Below are positions 15,480 to 24,441 of a stretch of DNA of 40,535 nt, in pieces (positions within the stretch are counted from its first letter, which is position 1; every line of letters starts with the position of its first letter). Origin of the DNA: JAKQHY01 sp034429475 (GTDB lineage Bacteria; Chloroflexota; Anaerolineae; B4-G1; SLSP01). The position numbers and the translations under genes were made by a program. Location of the stretch: positions 1-40,535 of the forward strand of contig DAOUGD010000129.1 of assembly GCA_034429475.1 (NCBI GenBank), read 5' to 3'. The notes beneath the pieces were generated by a model. The model searched no databases. It saw only the letters and a list, made by a program, of their open reading frames with translations, and was not told the DNA's origin.

Positions 15480-16208
15480 ATGACAGATCCCAATCAAATA
15501 GCCCTGCGGGGCAATCCCTCTTTTGTGTGGCGCGCCGGTCAGGAACGGCGGCTAACTCTGGTACGCCGGTACGCTCCTTTGGAAAACCGGCGCGTGTTGG
15601 ACGTGGGCTGCGGTCTAGGGATGTACACCACCGCGTTTCTGCGCTCCACACCGCACGTCTTCGGCGTTGAGATTGAGAGTGATCGCGTCCGCGATGCGCG
15701 TGGCCGCACGACTGGCGTCGCGCAGGCGGTGGGGGAGACGCTGCCCTTCCACGACGCCATGTTTGACGTGGTGTTTTCCCACGAGGTGTTGGAGCACGTC
15801 AGCGACGACGCCCGCTGCGCCCGCGAATTGGTGCGGGTGACGCGGCCCGGTGGACGGATTGCCATCTTCGTCCCCAACCGACTCTATTTCTTCGAGACGC
15901 ACGGGATTTACCGGCACGGCGTCTACCACTTCGGCAACAAGCCGTTGGTGAACTGGCTGCCCGACCGCTGGCGCAATCGCCTGGCGCCGCACGTGCGGGC
16001 GTATACGGCGGGTGGATTGCGGCGACTCTTCGCCGACCTGCCGGTGCGGGTGGTGACGCACACGCAAATCTACCCCGGCTACGATAACATCGTCGCCCGG
16101 CGGCCCCGGCTGGGGCGCGTCTTGCAGGCCGTCACTTACACTCTGGAACATACCCCTTTGCGCGTCTTCGGCCTGTCGCACTTCCTGGTGTTGGAAGTAT
16201 GTCCCTGA
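15480..16208 (+). CDS. Class I SAM-dependent methyltransferase
   Basis: A 242-aa Rossmann-fold methyltransferase of the Methyltransf_11 type. Motif I is RRVLDVGCGLGMYT (about residues 39-52), followed by VFGVEIESDRV (acidic residue after beta 2), GETLPFHDAMFDVVFSHEVLEHV (motifs II-III, written as adjacent strands) and VRVTRPGGRIAIFVPN. The substrate is unknown; relatives with a C-terminal extension like this act on quinones, lipids or sugars. The ATG at 15480 has only a weak binding site; a TTG at 15453 is less likely because it overlaps the expected transcription start. It overlaps the next gene by 10 nt, implying translational coupling. Confidence 0.88.
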   Translation: MTDPNQIALRGNPSFVWRAGQERRLTLVRRYAPLENRRVLDVGCGLGMYTTAFLRSTPHVFGVEIESDRVRDARGRTTGVAQAVGETLPFHDAMFDVVFSHEVLEHVSDDARCARELVRVTRPGGRIAIFVPNRLYFFETHGIYRHGVYHFGNKPLVNWLPDRWRNRLAPHVRAYTAGGLRRLFADLPVRVVTHTQIYPGYDNIVARRPRLGRVLQAVTYTLEHTPLRVFGLSHFLVLEVCP

Positions 16209-18424
16209 ATTCCACCCAGGATGCCGCGTATGTGGCGATGGCTGCGGTGCGCGACGAGAGCGACCTGTGCCTCCTGGCGTCCCTGGCCTGCTATCTGGCG
16301 CGGGCGCATCACGGCCGAGTCTGCCTCCTCACCGTGACGCCGTCCGCCGCGCCGCCGACCTGGCTCAAACTGCCGGAGGCGTGCGGGGACGTGCCGGTGG
16401 ACGTCGTCACCCGCTCCGACCGCGACATTGCCGCCACCATCCTGGCGGAAGTGCGCCGCTGCGAGCCGGACGTGCTCATCCTGGGCTGGCGCGGCCAGTT
16501 AGGCCAGGGGCGTTATCTGCTAGGGCGCACGCTCGACCCGGTGGTGCAGAGCGCGCCGTGCGACTTGATTGTGATGCGCGGCGAGTGCGGGGACGCGGTG
16601 CGCCGCATCCTCATCCCGGCGGCCGGCGGCCCAAACGCGCCGGAGGGCCTGGCGCTGGCGCGCACGCTCGCTCCCGACGCCGCTATCACGACGCTGTACG
16701 TGGCCTCGGCGGACGCGGGCCAGGCCGGGCTGCTGGCCGGCGAAGAACGGTTAGAGACGATGCGCGAGGGGTTGCCGGCGGCGGACCGCGCGTATGTGCA
16801 ATCCCGCGTTGTGGCGGCGCCCAATCCGACGCGCGGCATCCTGGACGAGGCCCGGCAGGGATACGACCTGCTCATCCTGGGGGCGGGCCGCGAGAATGTG
16901 GTGGGCCGCTTCCTCTTTGGCGACATCCCCCAGGCGGTGCTGGCGGGGGCGCCCGTCCCGGTGATGGTGGTGCGCGGCCGGCTGACCGATCTGGGGTCTT
17001 TCTTGCGGCGCGTTTGGGCATTCGTCTTTGGGTTGACGCCCAAGCTCACGCTGCAAGAGCAGGCCGAGGTTTACAAGTCCCTGCGTCGGGGCGCGCGTCC
17101 CAGCACGGACTTCTTCGTGATGATCACGCTGGCGGCTTCCATTGCGGCGCTGGGGCTGTTGCTCAACAGCCCGGCGGTGATCATCGGGGCGATGTTGGTG
17201 GCGCCGTTGATGACGGCCATCCTGGGCATGGGCCTGAGTCTGGTGTTGGGCGACGTGCGCTTCTTCTGGCCGGCGGGCGCTACGACACTGCACGGCATCG
17301 CGCTGGCGGTGTTGACCGGGGCCGTGCTGGGGCTGCTGATGCCGGGGGCCTCCGTAACCCAGGAGATGCTCAATCGCGGCAGCCCGTCGCTGTTAGATTT
17401 GGGCGTGGCGCTGATTTCCGGCGCGGCGGCGGCTTACGCCCTGAGCCGTCGTGACGTGTCGGCGGCGCTCGCGGGCGTCGCCATCGCCGTCGCGTTGGTG
17501 CCGCCGCTCGCCACGGTGGGTATTTGCGCGATGTTGTTGGATTGGCGGACTGCCGGCGGCGCGTTGCTATTGTTCTTCACCAATATGGTTTCGATCATCG
17601 CGGCGGGCGGGTTGATGTTCTTTATGCTCGGTTTCCGACCAGAACCAGGCGATCCGCGCCGTAAGCGGGTGCTGCGGCGGAGCGTCAGCGGGGTGCTGCT
17701 GCTGCTGGCGCTGGTGACGGCGCCGCTGCTTCTGTTGACGCGCCAATCCCTGTCGGACGCGCTGCTTGATCGCGCTATCACGCAGGCCCTCACGGCTGAA
17801 ATCACCCAATTTCCTGGCAGTGAGTTGGTGCAGTGGACGGCGGAAGCGGATGAGGCCGGCACGCTTTATCTCGATGTCACGTTGCGCGTGCCGGATACCT
17901 TAAGTTATGTGGAAGCGCGCGCTCTTCAAAACAACGTTGCCGGGCGGCTTAAGCGGCCAGTGGCTCTCTCATTAGGAATGGTGCCGGCGACGCGCCTGCG
18001 CGCGCACATCCCGCCGACGGACACGCCCACGCCGACGCCCACCAGCACCGGCGCGCCCACCGCAACGCCGACGCCCACGCCGACCGCCACGCCCACGCGC
18101 ACGCCCTCTCCCACGCTCACGCCGACGGCTACCCCCACCTTCACCCCCACGCCGACGCCGACGCCCACGCCCACGCCCACGAATACGCCCACGCCGACGC
18201 CGACGCCCGTCATCCGCGCCATCGTCGGCGCGCCGCGCGGCGGGCTGCCCGTCGTCTACGCGCCGAATGGGCTGCGGGTGGGCCGGCTGGTGGAAGGGGC
18301 CGCCGTTGTGGTGCTCGAAGGCCCGGTGGAAATATCCGGCGCACAGTGGTATCATGTGCTTTCCCTGAGCGACCGGCTCCAGGGGTGGATTGAGGCGGCC
18401 TATCTCAGCGAGACGGCCCCGTGA
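16199..18424 (+). CDS. Membrane fusion protein: UspA-UspA-DUF389-Thr/Pro linker-SH3
   Basis: A 741-aa protein with an unusual domain chain. Residues 1-130 and 135-262 are tandem universal-stress-protein folds; the second ends in LGAGRENVVGRFLFGD...PVMVV, close to the ATP-binding G-2x-G-9x-G pattern. Residues 302-480 are a DUF389 membrane domain with about six helices (LGLLLNSPAVIIGAMLVAPLMT split as NSPAVIIGAML and VAPLMTAILGMGLSL; ALVPPLATVG). Another helix (about 494-516) and a short extracytoplasmic domain follow. Residues 606-670 are a Thr-Pro linker, and 675-741 look like a bacterial SH3 domain. The layout suggests cytoplasmic nucleotide or stress sensing joined to a membrane channel-like part and a wall-binding tail. 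The function is inferred. Confidence 0.87.
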   Translation: MSLNSTQDAAYVAMAAVRDESDLCLLASLACYLARAHHGRVCLLTVTPSAAPPTWLKLPEACGDVPVDVVTRSDRDIAATILAEVRRCEPDVLILGWRGQLGQGRYLLGRTLDPVVQSAPCDLIVMRGECGDAVRRILIPAAGGPNAPEGLALARTLAPDAAITTLYVASADAGQAGLLAGEERLETMREGLPAADRAYVQSRVVAAPNPTRGILDEARQGYDLLILGAGRENVVGRFLFGDIPQAVLAGAPVPVMVVRGRLTDLGSFLRRVWAFVFGLTPKLTLQEQAEVYKSLRRGARPSTDFFVMITLAASIAALGLLLNSPAVIIGAMLVAPLMTAILGMGLSLVLGDVRFFWPAGATTLHGIALAVLTGAVLGLLMPGASVTQEMLNRGSPSLLDLGVALISGAAAAYALSRRDVSAALAGVAIAVALVPPLATVGICAMLLDWRTAGGALLLFFTNMVSIIAAGGLMFFMLGFRPEPGDPRRKRVLRRSVSGVLLLLALVTAPLLLLTRQSLSDALLDRAITQALTAEITQFPGSELVQWTAEADEAGTLYLDVTLRVPDTLSYVEARALQNNVAGRLKRPVALSLGMVPATRLRAHIPPTDTPTPTPTSTGAPTATPTPTPTATPTRTPSPTLTPTATPTFTPTPTPTPTPTPTNTPTPTPTPVIRAIVGAPRGGLPVVYAPNGLRVGRLVEGAAVVVLEGPVEISGAQWYHVLSLSDRLQGWIEAAYLSETAP

Positions 18425-18442
18425 TCCAAGTGGAAAATATCC

Positions 18443-18506
18443 AACATGGATACACAGGATACACAGGATATAGTTTAAAATCCTGTCTATCCTGTTTATC
18501 CATGTT
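18443..18506. repeat. Iterated inverted repeat (ACACAGGAT unit)
   Basis: AACATGGATA (18443-18452) pairs with TATCCATGTT (18497-18506). ACACAGGATA occurs twice on the left arm and TATCCTGT and ATCCTGT on the right. It lies just after the UspA-DUF389 stop. Confidence 0.8.
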
Positions 18507-18525
18507 AGTCTGAAAGGAGGCCCCT

Positions 18526-18807
18526 ATGCCTATCCCCAAAATTGTCCGTCAAAGCGCGTTCAATCTGGCGCGGGAAGACCTGGCGCTGTTTTTGGAGGAA
18601 AATGAAGACGTTTTATTCGCCATTTTCCGGGAGGAGATGCAGAAGTTGGACGATCAACTGCCGGAAGAAGGCGTCTACATTGACATTAATATGACGGGCG
18701 TCGGCAATATGTTGCTTAAAGCGGTGTTGAGCACCCTCAAACGCTTCCTGCGCGAGACGCCGGCGACGCCCGACCGCCGCACGGTGATTCGGGTTCAGGG
18801 GAAATGA
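18526..18807 (+). CDS. Small protein of unknown function
   Basis: A 93-aa soluble protein with AAAGGAGG 5 nt before the ATG, so it is very likely translated. The N-terminal half is an acidic amphipathic helix pair (REDLALFLEENEDVLFAIF, REEMQKLDDQLPEEG). The middle has DINMTGVGNMLLKAVLSTLKRFL, and the tail is basic (DRRTVIRVQGK). No family is recognised. It is bounded on both sides by iterated inverted repeats and lies upstream of uvrB, without evidence of a shared function. Confidence 0.75.
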   Translation: MPIPKIVRQSAFNLAREDLALFLEENEDVLFAIFREEMQKLDDQLPEEGVYIDINMTGVGNMLLKAVLSTLKRFLRETPATPDRRTVIRVQGK

Positions 18808-18868
18808 GAAATGAGTAAGGGGTAATGAGTAACTTGTCACTCATTACTCATTACTCATTTCTCGTTAC
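18802..18868. repeat. Iterated inverted repeat (ATGAGTA unit) overlapping a stop codon
   Basis: AAATGAGAAATGAGTAA (from 18802) pairs with TTACTCATTTCTCGTTA (to 18868). The unit AATGAGTA is repeated on both arms, and the left arm contains the TGA stop of the 93-aa gene. It separates that gene from uvrB. Confidence 0.85.
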
Positions 18869-18886
18869 TTTATTTAGGAGGAACCA

Positions 18887-20893
18887 ATGGCTGACTTTCA
18901 ACTTGTCTCACAGTTCAAACCCACCGGCGATCAGCCGGACGCGATTGAGAAGCTGGTCAACGGCCTGAACCAGGGCTACCGCCACCAGGTGTTGAAGGGC
19001 GCCACCGGCACCGGCAAGACGTACACGATGGCGCAGGTCATCGCCGCAACGCAGAAGCCGACGCTGGTGATGGCGCACAACAAGACGCTGGCCGCGCAGT
19101 TGTACTCGGAGTTCCGCGAGCTGTTCCCGAACAATGCGGTGGAGTACTTCGTCTCGTACTACGACTACTACCAGCCGGAAGCCTACATCCCGCAGCACGA
19201 CCTCTACATCGAGAAGGACGCGGACATCAACGACGAAATTGACCGGCTGCGGCTGGCGGCGACGGCGTCGGTCCTCACCCGGCGCGATGTGCTCATCGTG
19301 GCGTCCGTGTCGGCCATTTACGCGCTGGGCGACCCGCAGGAGTGGGGGCGCGTGCTGCTGGCGCTCAAGATCAAGCAGGCCATCCGCCGCGAGACGGTAA
19401 TGCGGCACCTGGTCAGCATCTACTATTCCCGCAACGACCTGGAATTCAAACGCGGCACGTTCCGCGCGCGCGGCGACGTGCTGGAAATCCGCCCGGCCTA
19501 CACCGAGACAGCCTACCGCGTCTCGTTCTGGGGCGACGAGATCGAGCGCATCACCGAAGTGGACCCGCTCACCGGCGAAGTGCTGGACAACCCGGCGGAA
19601 ATCCAAATTTTCCCGGCCAAGCATTACGTCACGTCGGATGAGAAGGTGAAGCAGGCCATCGAGGCGATTGAAAAGGAGTTGGAGGACCGGCTGGCGGAGT
19701 TGAACGCGCAGAACAAACTGTTGGAGGCGCAGCGCCTCGAACAGCGCACCCGCTACGACCTGGAGATGATCCGCGAGATTGGCTACTGCTCCGGCGTGGA
19801 GAACTACTCGCGGTTGCTGGATGGCCGCGCGGAGGGGGAGCCGCCCTGGACGCTGCTCGATTATTTCCCGGCGGACTTTCTGTTGATTATGGACGAGTCG
19901 CACATGAGCGTGCCGCAGGTGCGCGGGATGTTCTTCGGCGACCGGAACCGCAAGCAGACGTTGGTGGATTACGGCTTCCGCCTGCCTTCGGCGCTGGATA
20001 ACCGCCCGCTGACCTTTGACGAGTTTGGCGAGCGGCTGAATCAGATTGTCTACACCAGCGCGACGCCGGCCGAGTACGAGATGGGGCTGGCGCAGCAGGT
20101 GGTGGATCAAGTTATCCGCCCGACCGGCATCCTTGACCCGGAGATCATCGTCAAGCCCAGCATCGGGCAGATTGACGACCTGGTGGCGCGCATCCGCGAG
20201 CGGGTGGCGAAGGGGCAGCGCGTCCTCGTCACCACGCTCACCAAGAAGATGTCGGAAGACCTCTCGGACTACCTGCGCGAACTCAACATCAAGGTGAACT
20301 ATCTGCACAGCGAGGTACAGACCATCGAGCGCGTCGAAATCCTGCGCGACCTGCGCCTGGGTCAGTACGACGTGATCGTGGGGATCAACCTGCTGCGCGA
20401 GGGTCTCGACCTGCCGGAAGTGAGCCTCGTCGCCATCCTCGACGCGGACAAGCAGGGCTTCCTGCGCAGCGCCACCGCGCTCATCCAGACGATGGGGCGG
20501 GCGGCGCGGCACACGGAGGGTCAGGTAATCATGTATGCCGACGCGATGACGGACGCGATGAAGGAGGCCATTGACGAGACGACCGCGCGGCGCGCGAAGC
20601 AGCAAGCATACAACACGGAGCACGGCATCGAGCCGCAGGCCATCATCAAGGCCGTGCGCGACCTCACCGACCGGGTCCGCGCGACGACGCAGGACAAAGA
20701 AGAGCGCGATCTCAAGCCGGAGCAGTTGGAGCCGGCTGCGTTGGAGAAGCTCATCCGCGAGCTGGAGAAGGAGATGAAGTCCGCCGCCGAGAACTGGGAA
20801 TTCGAGAAGGCCGCCGCCCTGCGCGATCAGATCATCGAGCTGCGGGGGATTTTGGAGGAGAAGTCGCCGTTGTGGAAGCGGGATAAGAAGTAG
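18887..20893 (+). CDS. uvrB: Excinuclease ABC subunit B
   Basis: A 668-aa DNA-repair helicase-like protein of the UvrABC nucleotide excision repair complex; it loads on damage with UvrA and recruits UvrC. Family features run in order: FKPTGDQPDAI, Walker A GATGTGKT (38-45), the beta-hairpin segment YYDYYQPEAYIPQHDLYIEK (given as YYDYYQPEAY then IPQHD), the DESH box (IMDESHMSVPQV), motif VYTSATPAEYE, motif VI QTMGRAARH, and the C-terminal UVR coiled coil (EKEMKSAAENWEFEKAAALRD). AGGAGG lies before the ATG. Length is full. It appears monocistronic, flanked by inverted repeats. Confidence 0.98.
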   Translation: MADFQLVSQFKPTGDQPDAIEKLVNGLNQGYRHQVLKGATGTGKTYTMAQVIAATQKPTLVMAHNKTLAAQLYSEFRELFPNNAVEYFVSYYDYYQPEAYIPQHDLYIEKDADINDEIDRLRLAATASVLTRRDVLIVASVSAIYALGDPQEWGRVLLALKIKQAIRRETVMRHLVSIYYSRNDLEFKRGTFRARGDVLEIRPAYTETAYRVSFWGDEIERITEVDPLTGEVLDNPAEIQIFPAKHYVTSDEKVKQAIEAIEKELEDRLAELNAQNKLLEAQRLEQRTRYDLEMIREIGYCSGVENYSRLLDGRAEGEPPWTLLDYFPADFLLIMDESHMSVPQVRGMFFGDRNRKQTLVDYGFRLPSALDNRPLTFDEFGERLNQIVYTSATPAEYEMGLAQQVVDQVIRPTGILDPEIIVKPSIGQIDDLVARIRERVAKGQRVLVTTLTKKMSEDLSDYLRELNIKVNYLHSEVQTIERVEILRDLRLGQYDVIVGINLLREGLDLPEVSLVAILDADKQGFLRSATALIQTMGRAARHTEGQVIMYADAMTDAMKEAIDETTARRAKQQAYNTEHGIEPQAIIKAVRDLTDRVRATTQDKEERDLKPEQLEPAALEKLIRELEKEMKSAAENWEFEKAAALRDQIIELRGILEEKSPLWKRDKK

Positions 20894-20958
20894 CGAGTAG
20901 CGAGTTGCGAATTACGAATTGCGAATTGCGGGCTGCGTTTCACACGGTGATGATGATG

Positions 20959-21027
20959 GGACGCGGATGCACGCGGATTTTCGCAGATGAAAGAAAAATC
21001 TGCGAAAATCTGCGAAAATCTGCGTCC
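20959..21027. repeat. Iterated inverted repeat (CGCAGAT unit) after uvrB
   Basis: GGACGC (20959-20964) pairs with GCGTCC (21022-21027). GCGGAT or CGCAGAT is iterated on the left and AATCTGCG three times on the right. Immediately before it, 20896-20940 carries a one-armed array of GCGAATT-like words, probably a half copy of another member. Confidence 0.75.
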
Positions 21028-21089
21028 TAAGTTTTCTTTTTTTGTTTACAGGACGTCGCTAATCTGTGATGGGACACGGAGAAATACGG

Positions 21090-22112
21090 ATGAACACGGG
21101 TTTTTTGTGGGGGATGCGAGGGGTTAGCCGTCGGGCAAAACTGCTGCGCCGGTTGGCGGTGTTGGTGTTGCTGTTGGTCGCCGGGTGCAGCGTTCCCACG
21201 CCAAGCCCCGTCGGAATGGCGGAGCGCACGCTCGCCAGTCTGGAAAAGGTGGACGATTATCCGCTGTACACGATGACCTACTATGGCGCTTACGGCAGCG
21301 ACGAAACCGGCGAGACGCTTCCTGCCGCCACCTCCGCTTGGGCTTGCTCGCTTTTTGCCGCGCTGGGCGACCCGGAGCAGCGGCTCTATGGGCGCAACTT
21401 CGACTGGGATCACAGCCCTGCCGTGCTGCTGTTTACCGCGCCGCCCGATGGGTATGCGTCGGTTTCGATGGTGGATATCGCCTTTCTGGGCTTCACGGGC
21501 GAGCGGGCGCGCAAGTTGGACCAGCTCTCGCTGGAAGAACGCCGCCCGCTGCTGCAAGCGCCGTATCTGCCCTTCGACGGGATGAACGAGCACGGGCTGG
21601 TCATCGGCATGGCCGCTGTAGATAATGTTGAGATGCCAACCATGCCGGACGCGCCGGCCATCGGCTCGCTGGGCGTCATCCGCGAGATGCTGGATCATGC
21701 CAAGACGGTGGATGAAGCCGTTGAGATTTTGCGCGGCTACAATGTGGACATGACCGGCGGGCCGACCATCCACTATTTGATCGCCGATGCGACGGGCAAG
21801 GCGGCGCTGGCGGAGTTCAATGAGGGCAAATTGCACGTCATCCCCAATGAGACATCCTGGCACGCCGCCACCAACTTCCTGAACACGGCGGTGTATGATC
21901 CGGCAGGGCAGTGTTGGCGGTACGATACGCTCACCAAACGCCTGACGGAGACGGGCGGTAGCCTCACAACGCAATCCGCGCTGGAGCTGCTGAAAGCCGT
22001 TTCGCAGAATGGGACGCAGTGGAGCATCGTCTACGGCATCACAAAAGGGACGGTGGATGTGGCGATGGACCGGGAGTACGGGCAGGTGTATCATTTTGAG
22101 GTGAGGCCATAA
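21090..22112 (+). CDS. Lipoprotein linear-amide C-N hydrolase (Ntn hydrolase, choloylglycine/AAT-like)
   Basis: A 340-aa predicted lipoprotein (LLLVAGCS with Cys33). The N-terminal-nucleophile hydrolase pattern is visible: W-A-C86-S as candidate nucleophile, then RLYGRNFDWDHSPAVLLF, where Arg and Asp complete the active site, GMNEHGLVIGMAAV and NETSWHAATNFLN. Relatives include acyl-CoA:6-APA acyltransferase-like and acid-ceramidase-like amidases. In those enzymes the Cys is exposed by autocleavage; here a long N-terminal region precedes it, so processing would be needed. I chose the ATG at 21090 with GGAG 8 nt upstream over the GTG at 21066. The substrate is unknown. Confidence 0.83.
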   Translation: MNTGFLWGMRGVSRRAKLLRRLAVLVLLLVAGCSVPTPSPVGMAERTLASLEKVDDYPLYTMTYYGAYGSDETGETLPAATSAWACSLFAALGDPEQRLYGRNFDWDHSPAVLLFTAPPDGYASVSMVDIAFLGFTGERARKLDQLSLEERRPLLQAPYLPFDGMNEHGLVIGMAAVDNVEMPTMPDAPAIGSLGVIREMLDHAKTVDEAVEILRGYNVDMTGGPTIHYLIADATGKAALAEFNEGKLHVIPNETSWHAATNFLNTAVYDPAGQCWRYDTLTKRLTETGGSLTTQSALELLKAVSQNGTQWSIVYGITKGTVDVAMDREYGQVYHFEVRP

Positions 22113-22137
22113 CTTGCGTGGTGATAAGTCAGCCGAC

Positions 22138-22166
22138 CACGAATAGGTGCCATTCGTGTATTCGTG
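22138..22166. repeat. Small inverted repeat
   Basis: CACGAAT (22138-22144) pairs with ATTCGTG (22160-22166), with a further CATTCGTG copy between them. It may be a shortened member of the iterated hairpin family. Confidence 0.5.
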
Positions 22167-22211
22167 ACTGATTCGGGGTCAGTATTACATGTGAAGAAAT
22201 GATAGACGCCT

Positions 22212-23231
22212 ATGCTCGAAAAACCCAATCTTGATGACGCAAACATTCTCTCCTGTTTGAAAGATGCTTACAGGCTGACCGTTGATACGCTGGCCTTCCT
22301 TCCGCTTGGCGCGGATTTTAATACGGCCGTGTATCGCGCCGTAGCTGAGGATGAAACCCATTATTTTGTAAAGTTGCGGCGAGGAGCGTTGGACGAGGCT
22401 TCCGTCGCAGTTCCTAAATACCTGAGCGATTTGGGTATCAAGCAAATCATTCCCCCGCTGCCTACCCAAACAGGACACCTTTGGGCAAGCCTGCCTCCCT
22501 ACAAAGTGATCCTCTATCCCTTTGTGGAAGGGTGCAATGGCTTTGAAGTGACTTTGTCGGAGCGCCAGTGGATCGAATTTGGCGCTGCGCTGAAGCGGTT
22601 TCACACTGCCGACATCCCCCCGGCCCTCACCCGCACGATACCACGGGAGGACTTTTCGCCCCGGTGGTGTGATGCCGTCAAGAGATTCCTTGAGCGCGTT
22701 GAGAACGAGTCTTTTGACGAGCCTGTAGCGGCGGAACTGGTCACTTTCTTGAGTCTCCATCGTGATGAAACCCTCGCGCTGGTTCGGCGGACGGAACGAC
22801 TGGCGCAGATTCTCCGGGTGCAGCCGCCCGACTCCATCTTGTGTCACGCCGACATCCACGGGTGGAATCTGCTCATTGATGGCGGCGGCGTGCTGTACAT
22901 GGTGGATTGGGACACGCTCATCTTTGCCCCCAAAGAACGCGACTTGATGTTCATTGGCGGCGGGCCTGGGGATAGCGGCTACACGCCGGAGGAAGAAGAA
23001 GCCATGTTCTATCAGGGATACGGGCCAGCCGACGTGAATCAGGGCGCGATTTCGTATTATCGCTACGTGCGCATTCTCGAAGATATTGCGGTATACTGTG
23101 AACAGCTTCTTTTGTCGGATGAAGGCGGCGAAGATCGAAGGCAGTCGCTTGAGAACTTGAAATCCAATTATCTGCCCGATGGGACGATTGCGAAGGCGTA
23201 CCGGGCCGATAAGACGGCGGTGAGCGCCTAA
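22212..23231 (+). CDS. Aminoglycoside-phosphotransferase-family kinase
   Basis: A 339-aa cytoplasmic protein-kinase-like fold enzyme. The N-lobe has the Lys strand HYFVKLRRG and the hinge ILYPFVEG. The catalytic loop is CHADIHGWNLLID with Asp214, and the Mg-binding DWD lies at 232-234, followed by APKERDLMF. The overall arrangement recalls the APH(9) spectinomycin kinase branch, but many relatives phosphorylate small metabolites and resistance cannot be claimed. The start has only a weak ribosome binding site and the leader holds no clear promoter. Its neighbours (amidase, aldo/keto reductase) give no pathway. Confidence 0.85.
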   Translation: MLEKPNLDDANILSCLKDAYRLTVDTLAFLPLGADFNTAVYRAVAEDETHYFVKLRRGALDEASVAVPKYLSDLGIKQIIPPLPTQTGHLWASLPPYKVILYPFVEGCNGFEVTLSERQWIEFGAALKRFHTADIPPALTRTIPREDFSPRWCDAVKRFLERVENESFDEPVAAELVTFLSLHRDETLALVRRTERLAQILRVQPPDSILCHADIHGWNLLIDGGGVLYMVDWDTLIFAPKERDLMFIGGGPGDSGYTPEEEEAMFYQGYGPADVNQGAISYYRYVRILEDIAVYCEQLLLSDEGGEDRRQSLENLKSNYLPDGTIAKAYRADKTAVSA

Positions 23232-23252
23232 CTGTGCCTTTGTATCAGGTAG

Positions 23253-23339
23253 GCCGTCACCCTGAGCGGAACGCAGTGGAGCGAAGGGTCTTTCCGACGT
23301 GGGGAGAGATTCTTCGCAAAAAACGCTCAGAATGACGGC
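23253..23339. repeat. Inverted repeat with GTCACCCTGAGCG ... CGCTCAGAATGAC ends
   Basis: GCCGTCACCCTGAGCG near 23253 pairs imperfectly with CGCTCAGAATGACGGC ending at 23339. The interior has the inner pair GCGAAGGGTCT and AGATTCTTCGC. I recall very similar dispersed sequences in many bacterial genomes. It lies upstream of the aldo/keto reductase. Confidence 0.75.
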
Positions 23340-23373
23340 ATACACTAGAGTTATTCTTGAAGGAGACGACACA

Positions 23374-24351
23374 ATGAAACGCAATTTAGGACGTTCTGGC
23401 ATCGAAGTGAGTGCGCTGGGGATGGGGTGTTGGGCCATTGGCGGGCCGTTTTGGGCGGGGGAGACGCCGCTGGGTTGGGGCCAGGTGGATGACGAGGAGT
23501 CTATCCGCGCGATCCACGCCGCGCTCGACCGAGGCGTGACGTTCTTTGACACCGCCAACGTCTATGGCGCCGGGCACAGCGAGCGGGTACTCGGCCGCGC
23601 ATTGGCCGGTTGCCGCGCGCAGGTCGTCATTGCCACCAAGTTTAACGCCTTGTTTGACGAAACCACGCGCCAGGTGACAGGCTCCGATTCATCGCCGGAA
23701 GGCATCCGCAAGGCGTGTGACGAATCCCTGCGCCGCCTGGACACGGACTACATTGACCTGTACCAGTTTCACGACAACGGCTTCCCCGCCGAAAAGGCCC
23801 TGCCGGTGCGCGAGGCGCTCGAAGGGCTGGTGCAGGCGGGCAAAATCCGGGCATACGGCTGGAGCACCGACTTTCCTGACCGGGCGGAGGTCTTCGCGCA
23901 AGGGGAGAAATGCGCCGCCATCCAATTGCAGCTCAACGTGCTCGACGACAACCCGGCCGTGATTGCCGTCTGCGAGCGGTACAACCTGGCCGCCATCAAC
24001 CGCGGCCCGCTGGCGATGGGGCTTTTGACCGGCAAATATACCGCCGAGACCAAGCCCTCCGCCGACGACGTGCGGGGTGAAAAAAGCCCGGAATGGATGA
24101 AGTACTTTGTAGATGGTCGTCCCAACCCGGAATGGCTGACGAAGCGCGACGCCATCCGCGAAATTCTTATGAGCGAGGGGAGAACGGTTGCCCAAGGCGC
24201 GCTGGCCTGGTTGTGGGCGCGCAGCCCCCAGACTCTCCCCATCCCCGGCTTCCGCACGGTGCAGCAGGTGGAGGAGAACGCCAGAGCCATGGAGTTTGGC
24301 CCGCTGACCCCGGGACAGATGCGTGAGATTGCGGGGTTGTTGGGAAGGTAG
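23374..24351 (+). CDS. Aldo/keto reductase
   Basis: A 325-aa NAD(P)H-dependent TIM-barrel reductase. The catalytic tetrad is complete: Asp59 and Tyr64 in FFDTANVYG, Lys89 in IATKFN and His133 in YQFHDN. The cofactor region near the C-terminus (LPIPGFRTVQQVEENARAM) is typical. AAGGAG lies 8 nt before the ATG at 23374; the frame is open further upstream into the inverted repeat but has no better start. The substrate is unknown. It ends the metabolic block before the accessory island. Confidence 0.92.
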   Translation: MKRNLGRSGIEVSALGMGCWAIGGPFWAGETPLGWGQVDDEESIRAIHAALDRGVTFFDTANVYGAGHSERVLGRALAGCRAQVVIATKFNALFDETTRQVTGSDSSPEGIRKACDESLRRLDTDYIDLYQFHDNGFPAEKALPVREALEGLVQAGKIRAYGWSTDFPDRAEVFAQGEKCAAIQLQLNVLDDNPAVIAVCERYNLAAINRGPLAMGLLTGKYTAETKPSADDVRGEKSPEWMKYFVDGRPNPEWLTKRDAIREILMSEGRTVAQGALAWLWARSPQTLPIPGFRTVQQVEENARAMEFGPLTPGQMREIAGLLGR

Positions 24352-24441
24352 TAACGCTATGGCCCGACCAGTGATTTCAACGTCCGGCGCGTGACCGAAG
24401 CCATTTCTGAGATTGTGTTGCCTTTGAAAGAAAGAGAAGCG

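Noticed and set aside
18017..18209. Tandem ACGCC/CCCAC-type DNA repeats that could be read as a satellite or CRISPR-like array
   Set aside because: They are in frame and encode a Thr-Pro linker; there are no spacers. The same applies to 4740-4805 and 39870-39930.
18908..20623. Long open frame on the minus strand (571 codons)
   Set aside because: It lies wholly antisense to uvrB, is Arg/His/Val/Leu-rich as expected of a GC-rich shadow frame, and has no ribosome binding site or motif.
22212..23231. Antibiotic resistance by the APH-family protein
   Set aside because: Fold and catalytic residues are clear, but substrate cannot be read from the sequence, so resistance is not claimed.
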